A stretch of DNA of 21,505 nucleotides from Lachnospiraceae bacterium (GTDB lineage: Bacteria; Bacillota; Clostridia; Lachnospirales; Lachnospiraceae). The notes under the pieces are model-generated. The model ran no database searches. It was not told the DNA's origin and saw only the letters and a list, made by a program, of their open reading frames with translations. The stretch spans positions 1-21,505 of the forward strand of contig VSNO01000071.1 in the NCBI GenBank assembly GCA_009774375.1, given 5' to 3'. Below, piece by piece: positions 8,961 to 17,370 of this stretch. Numbering within the stretch: the stretch's first letter is position 1; every line of letters starts with the position of its first letter. The position numbers were made by a program, and so were the translations under genes.

Positions 8961-8979
8961 GAAACAGAAAGGAGTTGTT

Positions 8980-9990
8980 ATGTTGGCTAACAACGCATTT
9001 GGTATCGATCTAGGTACCAGGACGATCAAGATTTACAATGCTCACAATGACAATGTCATCGTCGAGAAAAACATGATTGCAATCGAGGATAAGAAAAACT
9101 TATTTGCATATGGTGACTCCGCGTTTGAAATGTTCGAGAAGGCGCCATCCAATATCGAAATCTCATATCCGCTCTGCAATGGGGTGATCGCGGATATTAA
9201 AAATATGCAGCAGATACTCAAAAGCTTTATATTGGACTGCAACAAGGGTGCGGTGAAGCCTGCAGAGTTTTATATCGCAGTCCCTTCCGATATCACTGAG
9301 GTGGAGAAGAGGGCGTTTTCTGATCTGGTGAAGGATGCAAACATCAAGGCAAAGAAGATCCTGCGCGTCGAGAAGGCTGTTGCCGACGGTCTGGGGCTGG
9401 ATATCGATGTCAAGAATGCACAGGGGATCCTCGTTGTTAATGTAGGATTTCACACGACGGAGATCTCGATCCTCTCTCTGGGAGGCATCGTGCTCAGCCG
9501 CCTGATCAAAGTGGGCGGGCAGAAGTTTGATGAATCGATCAAAAATGCGATCCGCAAGGAGTTCAGCCTGATCGTAGGCAGCAAAACCGCTGAAAATGTC
9601 AAGATCGATCTGCGCGAGCTCGAGGACGACCAGCGGAAAGCTGTTGTGTATGGACGGGATATCGTGACCGGTCTTCCTATGGAGAAGGAGATCCCGACAG
9701 ATCTGGTGAGCGAGAGCATGTTTGAGAATTTTAACGTGATCATTGACAATATCCGGGTGATCCTGGAGAGGACGCCGCCGGAACTGTCCGCAGATATCTT
9801 CCGCAGAGGGATCTATCTGACCGGAGGCGCTTCACAGGTAGCGCATCTGGCGGAGCTGATCGCGAAGGGAACAGGACTCAAAGTCAATGTGAGTGAAAAT
9901 CCGGTATCGGGCGTCGCGCTCGGGCTGGCTAAGATCATCAAGGACGATAACTATAAATCAGTAGCTTATCTTGAAGGAATGGGGCGCTAA
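8980..9990 (+). CDS. mreB: MreB-family actin homologue (divergent phosphate-2 loop)
   Basis: MreB polymers at the inner membrane guide wall synthesis along the cell length. An open frame extends upstream to 8884 inside radC, but AGAAAGGAG (8966-8974) directly before the ATG at 8980 sets the start, giving 336 residues. Phosphate-1 is FGIDLGT (7-13), the catalytic Glu position is retained (E131), and the adenosine motif is LTGGASQ (280-286). The second phosphate loop reads NVGFHTTE (154-161), where canonical MreB and Mbl have DIGGGTTE, and VEK replaces the usual EEP. So it is an actin-fold protein with altered nucleotide contacts. The following mreC and mreD make the MreB call firm by context. 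It could be functionally a paralogue such as Mbl or MreBH rather than the primary MreB. Confidence 0.9.
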   Translation: MLANNAFGIDLGTRTIKIYNAHNDNVIVEKNMIAIEDKKNLFAYGDSAFEMFEKAPSNIEISYPLCNGVIADIKNMQQILKSFILDCNKGAVKPAEFYIAVPSDITEVEKRAFSDLVKDANIKAKKILRVEKAVADGLGLDIDVKNAQGILVVNVGFHTTEISILSLGGIVLSRLIKVGGQKFDESIKNAIRKEFSLIVGSKTAENVKIDLRELEDDQRKAVVYGRDIVTGLPMEKEIPTDLVSESMFENFNVIIDNIRVILERTPPELSADIFRRGIYLTGGASQVAHLAELIAKGTGLKVNVSENPVSGVALGLAKIIKDDNYKSVAYLEGMGR

Positions 9991-9995
9991 TATTC

Positions 9996-10865
9996 ATGAG
10001 TCCGGTGATAAAGAGAAAAAGGGATAAGTTCTCCATTCCAAGCAAATATCTGCTACTGATCCTGACCTGCATCTGCGTGGCACTCATGGCAGTGACTTTT
10101 TTTACGGACTATTCCGCATCACCGCTGAACAAGCTGGTCGGCTATGTCGTGGTCCCTTTTCAGAATGGTGTCAGCCGCGTCGGCACATGGATCTCTGTCA
10201 GGATGGACGAGCTCGGAGAGCTGAGGATCGTCCTGCAGGAAAACCAGGAGCTCAAACAGCAGATCGACGAGCTGACTGTCCAGAATACCCAGCTCCAGCA
10301 GGACAAGTATGAGCTGAATTATCTTCGGGAATTGTATAAATTGGACGAGCAGTACAGCGGCTACGAGAAAGTGGGCGCCAGGATCATTGCGAGGGACAGC
10401 GGAAACTGGTTTCATGCTTTTACGATCAATAAAGGAACAGATGATGGCCTGGCCATTGATATGAACGTGATCGCAGGGGGAGGGCTTGTCGGCAGGATTG
10501 TCGATATCGGTCCGAACTGGGCAAAGGTGGATGCTGTGATCAATGATAACGCCAATGTCAGCGGCATGGTGCTTGCAAGCTCCGACAATCTGGTGGTTCA
10601 GGGATCACTGCAGCTTATGGAGGACGGAGTGATCGGTTTCGGCCAGCTCAATGATTCGCAGAACAGGGTTGAAGTCGGAGATAAGGTCGTCACTTCCAAT
10701 ATCAGCGACAAGTATCTTCCGAGCATCCTGATCGGATATATCAGTGAGATCGACCAGGATGCCAACAATATCACAAAATCGGGAAAGATCACACCGGCAG
10801 TTGATTTTGAACATCTCGAGGAGGTGCTCGTCATCCTGAAGACCAAGCAGCAGATTAAGGATTAG
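9996..10865 (+). CDS. mreC: rod shape-determining protein MreC
   Basis: MreC links cytoplasmic MreB to extracellular wall enzymes and activates PBP2/RodA. The 289-residue product has a short basic cytoplasmic N-terminus, one membrane helix (about residues 19-37, YLLLILTCICVALMAVTFF), a coiled coil (about 72-108, rich in Leu/Glu/Gln) and an extracellular beta-rich domain with the family segments ARIIARDSGNWFHAFTINKGTDDGL and GLVGRIVDIG. It starts five bases after the mreB stop; the ribosome binding site is weak (GAAGGA or GGGG a little too far), consistent with translational coupling. Length is normal. Confidence 0.95.
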   Translation: MSPVIKRKRDKFSIPSKYLLLILTCICVALMAVTFFTDYSASPLNKLVGYVVVPFQNGVSRVGTWISVRMDELGELRIVLQENQELKQQIDELTVQNTQLQQDKYELNYLRELYKLDEQYSGYEKVGARIIARDSGNWFHAFTINKGTDDGLAIDMNVIAGGGLVGRIVDIGPNWAKVDAVINDNANVSGMVLASSDNLVVQGSLQLMEDGVIGFGQLNDSQNRVEVGDKVVTSNISDKYLPSILIGYISEIDQDANNITKSGKITPAVDFEHLEEVLVILKTKQQIKD

Positions 10866-10872
10866 CAGATTC

Positions 10873-11388
10873 ATGAAGAGAAATATTATATTGTTTTTGG
10901 TGATATTATGTGGATTTGTCTTGCAGACAACACTTTTTCAGGCATTGAACTTTGGAGGGATATCCCCTAATATATTGATCATCATCACGGTTTCATACGG
11001 ATTTATGCGTGGTAAGAAGTACGGTATGATCGTGGGTTTCATATGCGGGCTGCTGATGGACATCTTTTATGGGGATGTTCTTGGATTTTACGCGCTGGTC
11101 TACTTGTACATAGGGGCGGCGAATGGTGTTTTTCACAGCATTTTTTATCAGGATGATATCAAGCTGCCGCTTGTGCTGATACTTGCGAGCGATTTTGCCT
11201 ATTCCTTCACCTGTTATGTGCTGCTGTATCTTCTGAGGAGAAGATTTGATCTCATTTTTTATTTCAAAAATATCATAATACCCGAGATCGTATATACGGT
11301 CTTTGTTACAGTGTTCATATATCCTTGTATCCTGCTGCTGAACAGATCGGCAGATGACGTTGAAAGAGGTGACAATAAGGTTGTTTAA
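10873..11388 (+). CDS. mreD: rod shape-determining membrane protein MreD
   Basis: A 171-residue, very hydrophobic protein with about five predicted membrane segments, beginning MKRNIILFLVILCGFVLQ. GLLMDIFYGDVLGFYAL is the typical MreD loop segment. MreD is part of the elongasome with MreC, PBP2 and RodA. It starts seven bases after mreC with only a poor AAGG upstream. Its end overlaps the start region of the PBP2 gene, so the two are translationally coupled. Confidence 0.93.
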   Translation: MKRNIILFLVILCGFVLQTTLFQALNFGGISPNILIIITVSYGFMRGKKYGMIVGFICGLLMDIFYGDVLGFYALVYLYIGAANGVFHSIFYQDDIKLPLVLILASDFAYSFTCYVLLYLLRRRFDLIFYFKNIIIPEIVYTVFVTVFIYPCILLLNRSADDVERGDNKVV

Positions 11389-14251
11389 AAGGATTGGTGA
11401 GTGGCTGTATAATCTGCTCACTTCCAGACTGCTGCTGCTGTTCATCATATTTGTCAGCATGGCAGTATTATTGGTATACAGACTGTTTGACCTGCAGATC
11501 GTAAATGGAGAGTCGTATGTGGATAACTTTCGTCTGATGATACAGAGGGAGCGCATAACAGAGGGAACGAGAGGAAATATCTATGACAGGAACGGCGACC
11601 TGCTTGCGTACAATGAGCTGGCCTATTCCGTCACGATAGAAGATGTATATGAGTCCGGTTCCACCAGAAATGAAAAATTGAACGATACGCTCTTTAAGCT
11701 GATCCACATGATCGAGGACAACGGAGACAGTATTGTCAGTGACTTTAATATTATATTGAATGAAAACAACGATTACGAGTTCACTGTCGAAGGGACGAGA
11801 CTGCTCAGGTTCAAGGCAGACGTCTATGGCTGCAGCACATTGGACAGCCCCAAATTCAAGTATTATATGAAAAATGCTTCCCCGCAGGAGATCATAGACT
11901 ATCTCGTTGAGCGTTTTGGAATAGGCACATATCATATAGGAAACAATGGAAAGCGGGTCTGTTCCCTGGGGGAAGGCTATACCAGGAAGGAGATCCTTCA
12001 GATGGTAACACTCCGATACCAGATGAACCTGTACAGCTTTCAGAGATATATACCGACGACGGTTGCCTCTGACGTATCGCAAAAGACGGTTGCCGTGATC
12101 ATGGAAAATGCTTCTGAACTGGAAGGCGTTGCCATCGAGGAGGACATGATCCGAAAATATAACTATCCATATTATTTCTCCCATATCCTCGGCTATACCG
12201 GAAAGATTTCATCAGAGGAGCTCGCGGCGCTCTCGGAGCAGGATGACAGCTATACGATGAATGACACAGTCGGAAAGGGCGGCATCGAGCAGGTCATGGA
12301 ACTGCAGCTGCAGGGTAAAAAAGGTTCGGAGACAGTCTATGTGGACAACCTGGGCAAGGTTGTCGATATAACGGATATTGTCGACGCGCAGGCAGGCAAT
12401 GACGTGTATCTGACGCTGGACAAGGATCTGCAGGTAGCGATCTACAATATATTAGAACAGAAGCTTGCAGGTATCATCGTCTCTAAGACCAGAAATGTCT
12501 ACAACTATGATCCGCTCAAGTCGGCGTCGCGTCAGGATATCATCATTCCGATCGACGACGTGTATTTTGCCCTGTTTGACAACAATGTGATCGATATCGA
12601 CCATTTTACGGATGAGAACGCGTATGATACGGAGCGTGAGGTCCATCAGATATTTCTTGAGAAGCAGGCGAATGTTCTTGCGTCGCTCGAGGAGGAACTG
12701 ACCACAACAAAGACACCATACAATAAGCTGACGAAAGAATTCATGAATTATGAGAGCTATATCGTCACCATGCTCACAGAGCAGGGGGTTCTGATCAGCT
12801 CGGCGATCGACCGGGATGATCCGACCTACATTGCATGGACGACAGAAGAGGTTATCAGTCTGAACGAATATCTGAACTATGCGATCGCACAGAACTGGAT
12901 CGATGTCACAAAGCTCTCTGTGGAGTCTCAGTATTCTGATTCGTCGGAAGTGTTAAACAGCATGATACAGTACATTGTGGAGAACCTGCAGGATAATATC
13001 CGCTTTTCCAAAAAAATGTACCAGTATATGATCAGCGACCAGACGATCACCGGCAGGCAGGTCTGCATGCTTCTGTGGGAGCAGGACGTGATCAGTGTCG
13101 AGGAGAATAAGATCACAGCCCTGAAGAATGGTTCGACGAACGCGTACAATTTTATGCTGGAGATGATACGGACACTGCAGATCACGCCGGCACAGCTGGC
13201 ACTGGATCCCTGCACGGGCTCCTGTGTCGTGACGGATGTGAATACAGGCGAGGTGCTCGCACTGGTATCTTATCCCGGGTATGATATCAATAGACTGGCA
13301 AACGGGGTGGACGCGGAATATTTTGCAAAACTGCAGGCGGACTTATCTGTTCCGCAGTGGAGCGCTGCCACACAGCAGCAGACTGCACCCGGTTCGACTT
13401 TCAAGATGGTATCTGCCGTTGCCGCCATGGAGGAGGGCGTTATCTCCTCACTGGATGAAACAGTCACCTGTACCGGTATCTTTGACAAGATCACACCGCC
13501 CCCAAGATGCTGGTCATCAGCAGGACACGGATCCATGAACCTGTCAAGTGCGATCGCCAACTCGTGCAATGTCTTCTACTATGAAGTGGGATACCGGCTT
13601 GCCCAGGACAGCGATGGCTATAACAGTGAATACGGACTTTCGAGGCTGGAGAAGTATGCGGATCTGTTCGGACTTACAGAAAAATCAGGCATCGAGATCA
13701 CCGAGTCGGAACCTAAATTTTCCGATGAATACATTGTTCCGTCAACGATCGGACAAGGCTCAAACAACTACACGACAGTGGGGCTTTCAAGGTATCTCAC
13801 AGCAGTTGCGAACAGTGGCACTGTATACAAATTAAGCCTTTTGGACAAGCTGACCGATTCGAAGGGGAATCTGATCGAGGATTATACGCCGGAGGTCAGA
13901 AATACCATTGATATTGACAGCAGTATATGGGATGCCATTCACTCCGGAATGCGTACAGTGGTGGAGAAGAAGGCATATTATAAGGATTTGGCAGTAAATG
14001 TCGCCGGCAAGACCGGTACAGCGCAGGAAGGGCGGAACCGCACCAACCATGCAGTCTTTCTCAGTTATGCACCCTATGAAGATCCTGAGATATCAGTAAC
14101 AGTGCGTATCGCATACGGATACAGCTCAGATTATGCAGCACAGACTGCGAGGGATGTATATAAATATTACTATGGTCTGGCAGAGGAGGAAGAACTTCTG
14201 ACAGGTACAGCAGAGATTCCAGAGACTGTCAGCAGGACACAACAGGATTAG
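11354..14251 (+). CDS. mrdA: penicillin-binding protein 2 (class B PBP) with a large internal insert
   Basis: PBP2 is the elongation-specific transpeptidase that cross-links peptidoglycan made by RodA. It has one membrane helix (about 24-44), an N-terminal dimerisation region (GTRGNIYDRNGDLLAYNE, from about 74) and a transpeptidase domain with STFK (S681, K684), SCN (737-739) and KTG (886-888). At 965 residues it is far longer than the usual 600-750, because about 245 residues (roughly 375-618) intervene between TLDKDLQ...LEQKLAG and CTGSCVVTDVNTGEVLALVSYPGYD, which normally adjoin. Start choice: ATG 11354 has no ribosome binding site and overlaps mreD by 35 bases. TTG 11381, nine bases after AAAGAGGTG, is a strong alternative and would shorten the protein by nine residues. 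Symbol assigned from position next to mreD. Confidence 0.92.
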   Translation: MTLKEVTIRLFKRIGEWLYNLLTSRLLLLFIIFVSMAVLLVYRLFDLQIVNGESYVDNFRLMIQRERITEGTRGNIYDRNGDLLAYNELAYSVTIEDVYESGSTRNEKLNDTLFKLIHMIEDNGDSIVSDFNIILNENNDYEFTVEGTRLLRFKADVYGCSTLDSPKFKYYMKNASPQEIIDYLVERFGIGTYHIGNNGKRVCSLGEGYTRKEILQMVTLRYQMNLYSFQRYIPTTVASDVSQKTVAVIMENASELEGVAIEEDMIRKYNYPYYFSHILGYTGKISSEELAALSEQDDSYTMNDTVGKGGIEQVMELQLQGKKGSETVYVDNLGKVVDITDIVDAQAGNDVYLTLDKDLQVAIYNILEQKLAGIIVSKTRNVYNYDPLKSASRQDIIIPIDDVYFALFDNNVIDIDHFTDENAYDTEREVHQIFLEKQANVLASLEEELTTTKTPYNKLTKEFMNYESYIVTMLTEQGVLISSAIDRDDPTYIAWTTEEVISLNEYLNYAIAQNWIDVTKLSVESQYSDSSEVLNSMIQYIVENLQDNIRFSKKMYQYMISDQTITGRQVCMLLWEQDVISVEENKITALKNGSTNAYNFMLEMIRTLQITPAQLALDPCTGSCVVTDVNTGEVLALVSYPGYDINRLANGVDAEYFAKLQADLSVPQWSAATQQQTAPGSTFKMVSAVAAMEEGVISSLDETVTCTGIFDKITPPPRCWSSAGHGSMNLSSAIANSCNVFYYEVGYRLAQDSDGYNSEYGLSRLEKYADLFGLTEKSGIEITESEPKFSDEYIVPSTIGQGSNNYTTVGLSRYLTAVANSGTVYKLSLLDKLTDSKGNLIEDYTPEVRNTIDIDSSIWDAIHSGMRTVVEKKAYYKDLAVNVAGKTGTAQEGRNRTNHAVFLSYAPYEDPEISVTVRIAYGYSSDYAAQTARDVYKYYYGLAEEEELLTGTAEIPETVSRTQQD

Positions 14252-14282
14252 CATCAACACCAAAATACAAAAAGGAGCAAAT

Positions 14283-14966
14283 GTGAAAAATTCAGTTATT
14301 TTAAAAAGTTTTCCGAATGGCATATCCGTTATTATGGATGGTTCGATCTCATTTGAAGAATTGCTGGAGAATATTGCAGTAAAGTTCAGGGAGGCGGATG
14401 GTTTCTTCAAAAATGCGTCTGTGGCGATATCTTTGGAGGGGAGAGAGCTGACCGAAGATCAGGAACGGGAAATACTGGATGCGATCACGCAGAATTCGCG
14501 TTTGAATATACTATGCCTTATGGGAAAAGATGAGGAGAAAAATCTCAGGTTTCTCGGAGTACAGAACCATCTGAACTTTCAGGAGGATGAGAACAGCGGA
14601 CAGTTTTACAGGGGAACACTGCGCGACGGGGCGAGCATAGAGACCGAGCACAGCATCATCATACTGGGGGATGTCTGTGAGGGCAGCCGCGTGTATTCCA
14701 ACAAGGATGTCGTCGTGCTCGGTACACTGAGAGGCGATGTCTTTGCAGGAGCCGGCGGCAGCAATAACCATTTTGTTGTGGCTCTCGACTTTAATCCCGG
14801 CATGCTTCAGATCGGTGACCTTGTATACAGCGGACAGCAGCAGAAAACGTCAAGGTGGGGATTTCACAAACATCCTCAGGCAGTACCAAAGATCGCATAC
14901 ACATACAATGGTGCAGTGCAGGTTGAATCTATTACGAAAGAATTGCTGGACAGCTTTACCCTGTGA
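14283..14966 (+). CDS. minC: septum site-determining protein MinC
   Basis: MinC inhibits FtsZ ring assembly away from midcell when bound to MinD. The 227-residue product has a variable N-terminal domain (about 1-100) and the conserved beta-helical C-terminal domain (about 110-200) with GDVCEGSRVYSNKDVVVLGTLRGDVFAGAGG, typical of MinC. The start is GTG at 14283: AGGAG lies 5 bases upstream. The overlapping ATG at 14281 leads immediately to a stop (ATG TGA) and cannot be used. It lies 31 bases after the PBP2 gene and 51 before minD. Confidence 0.93.
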   Translation: MKNSVILKSFPNGISVIMDGSISFEELLENIAVKFREADGFFKNASVAISLEGRELTEDQEREILDAITQNSRLNILCLMGKDEEKNLRFLGVQNHLNFQEDENSGQFYRGTLRDGASIETEHSIIILGDVCEGSRVYSNKDVVVLGTLRGDVFAGAGGSNNHFVVALDFNPGMLQIGDLVYSGQQQKTSRWGFHKHPQAVPKIAYTYNGAVQVESITKELLDSFTL

Positions 14967-15017
14967 TCCGTGGTGACCAGCGTCCAGAGAACCATTATTT
15001 GTAATGGAGGAATTCCT

Positions 15018-15827
15018 ATGAGTGAAGTAATTGTCGTTACATCAGGAAAAGGCGGTGTGGGTAAGACCACCACATCTGCAAACGTAGGAACAGGTCTGGC
15101 AGAGTTGGGAAAAAGCGTTGTTCTGATCGATGCTGACATCGGACTTAGAAATCTGGATGTCGTGATGGGGCTTGAGAACCGCATCGTCTATAATCTCGTC
15201 GATGTGATCGAGGGCAACTGCCGGTTAAAGCAGGCACTGATCAAGGACAAAAGGCACGCGGGGCTGTTTCTTATGCCCGCGGCACAGACAAGGGATAAAA
15301 ACAGTATTACGCCTGGTCAGATGGTCAAGCTGATCGACAGTCTGAGGGAGCAGTTCGATTACATAATCTTGGATTGTCCGGCAGGGATCGAGCAGGGATT
15401 CCAGAATGCCATAGCCGGCGCTGACCACGCGATTGTTGTAACCACGCCGGAAGTCTCGGCGATCAGGGATGCAGACAGGATCATCGGACTTCTTGAGGCC
15501 AATGAGATCAAGAAAGTGGATCTGGTCCTGAACAGGCTGCGCCAGGATCTAATACGCCGCGGGGAGATGATGACTGTCGACGATGTGCTCGACATACTGG
15601 GGCTTCCGCTCCTAGGCGTGGTACCTGATGATGAGAATGTCGTGATCGCTACCAATCAGGGAGAACCGCTTGTCGGCAAAAACTCCGCTGCAGGGCAGGC
15701 TTTCTACAATATCTGCAAGCGGCTGGAGGGAAAAGAGGTTCCTTTTAAGGATTTTGGAAAGAATATTACGATCTGGTCAAGATTCTCAGGATTATTCAGA
15801 AAAAATCTACAGGAGGAGCGGGCATGA
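15018..15827 (+). CDS. minD: septum site-determining ATPase MinD
   Basis: MinD is the membrane-binding ATPase that carries MinC. The deviant Walker A is GKGGVGKTT (10-18, with K11 and K16), the switch region IDADIGLRNLD (37-47) and DCPAGIE follow, and the C-terminus (FSGLFRKNLQEERA) is an amphipathic membrane-targeting helix. The frame opens earlier at 14970, but ATGGAGG (15004-15010) before ATG 15018 and family alignment give the start, so the product is 269 residues. Its stop overlaps the minE start (ATGA), indicating coupled translation. Confidence 0.97.
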   Translation: MSEVIVVTSGKGGVGKTTTSANVGTGLAELGKSVVLIDADIGLRNLDVVMGLENRIVYNLVDVIEGNCRLKQALIKDKRHAGLFLMPAAQTRDKNSITPGQMVKLIDSLREQFDYIILDCPAGIEQGFQNAIAGADHAIVVTTPEVSAIRDADRIIGLLEANEIKKVDLVLNRLRQDLIRRGEMMTVDDVLDILGLPLLGVVPDDENVVIATNQGEPLVGKNSAAGQAFYNICKRLEGKEVPFKDFGKNITIWSRFSGLFRKNLQEERA

Positions 15828-16093
15828 GTTTATTTTCAATATTTAAAAGAAAAACATCCAGTCAGATCGCGAAGGACAGACTGAAGATCTTACTGATATC
15901 AGACAGAGTGAACTGCTCTCCGGAAATGATGGAACTGATCAAAAACGATATCGCGCAGGTGATATCAAAATACATGCAGATTGATGCGTCGAGTATGGAG
16001 GTTCAGATCGCAAAGACAGGTACTTCTGCAAGAAACGGGAAGAAAACCCCCGTTCTATATGCCAATATACCCATACTGGATCTTCGCAGTTGA
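15824..16093 (+). CDS. minE: cell division topological specificity factor MinE
   Basis: MinE stimulates MinD ATPase and creates pole-to-pole oscillation or gradients that place the division site. The 89-residue product has the N-terminal membrane-targeting sequence MSLFSIFKRK, the MinD-binding helix (IAKDRLKILLISDR, 16-29), and the C-terminal dimerisation beta domain. The length is typical. It overlaps minD by four bases. Its presence distinguishes this organism from bacilli, which use MinJ/DivIVA instead. Confidence 0.95.
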   Translation: MSLFSIFKRKTSSQIAKDRLKILLISDRVNCSPEMMELIKNDIAQVISKYMQIDASSMEVQIAKTGTSARNGKKTPVLYANIPILDLRS

Positions 16094-16117
16094 TTAAAGA
16101 AAGCAGGGAAAGGGAAA

Positions 16118-17230
16118 ATGCTTAAAAAATATAGAGTGCGGGACTATGATTTCAAACTGATAATCCTGCTGATAGCTGTCACTGTTATCGGAATACTGGC
16201 TATTGGCAGTGCCAAGGCTGACAACCAGAATAAGCAGATCCTGGGGTTTGTCATGGGTTTTTTCATCATGATCGTGCTGTCGTTTTTTGACTATTCTTTT
16301 TTCCTGCGCTTTCATTGGGCGATCTATGGGCTGAACATCGTTTTTCTGCTCATGGTAGTATTCCTGGGGACAGAAGTCAACCACGCGACGCGCTGGCTCG
16401 AGATCGGCGGTATACGCTTCCAGCCGTCAGAGCTTACGAAGATCATGCTGATATTATTTTACTCCCAGTATATCATGAAGCACAGGGAGAAGCTGAATTC
16501 ACTGAAAAATATAATGACGATGCTCGTGCTGCTGATTCCGCCGCTGTATCTGGTATATGACCAGCCAGACCTGTCGACCACGATCGTCATTGCCGGGATC
16601 GTCTGCATCGTGTGGTATGTGGGAGGATTGAGCTACAAACTGATATTTGGCGTGCTGGCGCTTGCCGTTCCGACCGCAGTGATCCTCTTTGTATTGATCT
16701 TGCAGCCGGACCAGCAGATTATCAATGAATTTCAGCAGCTGCGTATCCTTGCATGGCTCGAGCCCGAAAAATATTCCAAGACACTCGCATACCAGCAGAC
16801 AAATGCTATGATGGCGATCGGATCCGGACAGCTCTGGGGGAAAGGGCTGAATAATACGACGATCTCTGTCAAGAACGGCAATTTTGTATCCGAGTCAGAG
16901 ACAGATTTTATCTTTACGATCATCGGGGAGGAGCTTGGTTTTGTGGGCGGGTGCATCGTTGTGATCCTGTTGTTCCTCATCACGATAGAATGTCTGAACG
17001 TCGCAAGAAAGGCAAAGGATCTGGCCGGCACCTGCATAGCCTCCGGGATCGCAGCGCTGATTGGCTTCCAGAGCTTTGTCAATATCGCAGTTGCGACAGG
17101 TCTCTTTCCAAATACAGGGCTACCGCTTCCCTTCGTGAGCTATGGGCTCACCTCGCTGGTCAGTCTGTATATCGGTATGGGTTTTGTACTAAATGTACGA
17201 TTGCAGTGTGTTAGAAAATACAATAATTAG
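16118..17230 (+). CDS. rodA: SEDS peptidoglycan polymerase RodA
   Basis: A 370-residue multi-spanning SEDS-family glycosyltransferase (FtsW/RodA/SpoVE). Landmarks are WLEIGGIRFQPSELTKI (93-109), DQPDLSTT containing the essential Asp, and the C-terminal FPNTGLPLPFVSYGLTSL. About ten membrane helices are expected. A position in the mre-PBP2-min operon favours RodA (elongation) over FtsW or SpoVE, so the symbol rests partly on context. The ATG at 16118 has AGGGAAAGGG immediately upstream. It begins 24 bases after minE and is the last gene before a promoter-containing gap. Confidence 0.93.
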   Translation: MLKKYRVRDYDFKLIILLIAVTVIGILAIGSAKADNQNKQILGFVMGFFIMIVLSFFDYSFFLRFHWAIYGLNIVFLLMVVFLGTEVNHATRWLEIGGIRFQPSELTKIMLILFYSQYIMKHREKLNSLKNIMTMLVLLIPPLYLVYDQPDLSTTIVIAGIVCIVWYVGGLSYKLIFGVLALAVPTAVILFVLILQPDQQIINEFQQLRILAWLEPEKYSKTLAYQQTNAMMAIGSGQLWGKGLNNTTISVKNGNFVSESETDFIFTIIGEELGFVGGCIVVILLFLITIECLNVARKAKDLAGTCIASGIAALIGFQSFVNIAVATGLFPNTGLPLPFVSYGLTSLVSLYIGMGFVLNVRLQCVRKYNN

Positions 17231-17267
17231 GTTAAAAATTAGTCAGGTTGCACAAAGATGCTTAGAA

Positions 17268-17297
17268 TTGTTAAATTTTTTTGAATTAAATGATAAT
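17268..17297 (+). promoter_or_regulatory. probable sigma-A promoter for mgsA
   Basis: TTGTTA (17268-17273) and GATAAT (17292-17297) are separated by 18 bases in an AT-rich 140-base gap after rodA. The transcript would carry a leader of about 66 bases. The -10 has one mismatch and the -35 two. Confidence 0.55.
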
Positions 17298-17370
17298 AAT
17301 ATAGATTTTTAGCCGCAAAAGGTTTAAAATATCTTTAGCCAAATAATTGACAAAGGAAGGTGCATAGACT

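Noticed and set aside
8884..8979. Upstream extension of mreB into radC
   Set aside because: The frame is open but overlaps radC, and a strong ribosome binding site stands immediately before ATG 8980, where MreB homology begins.
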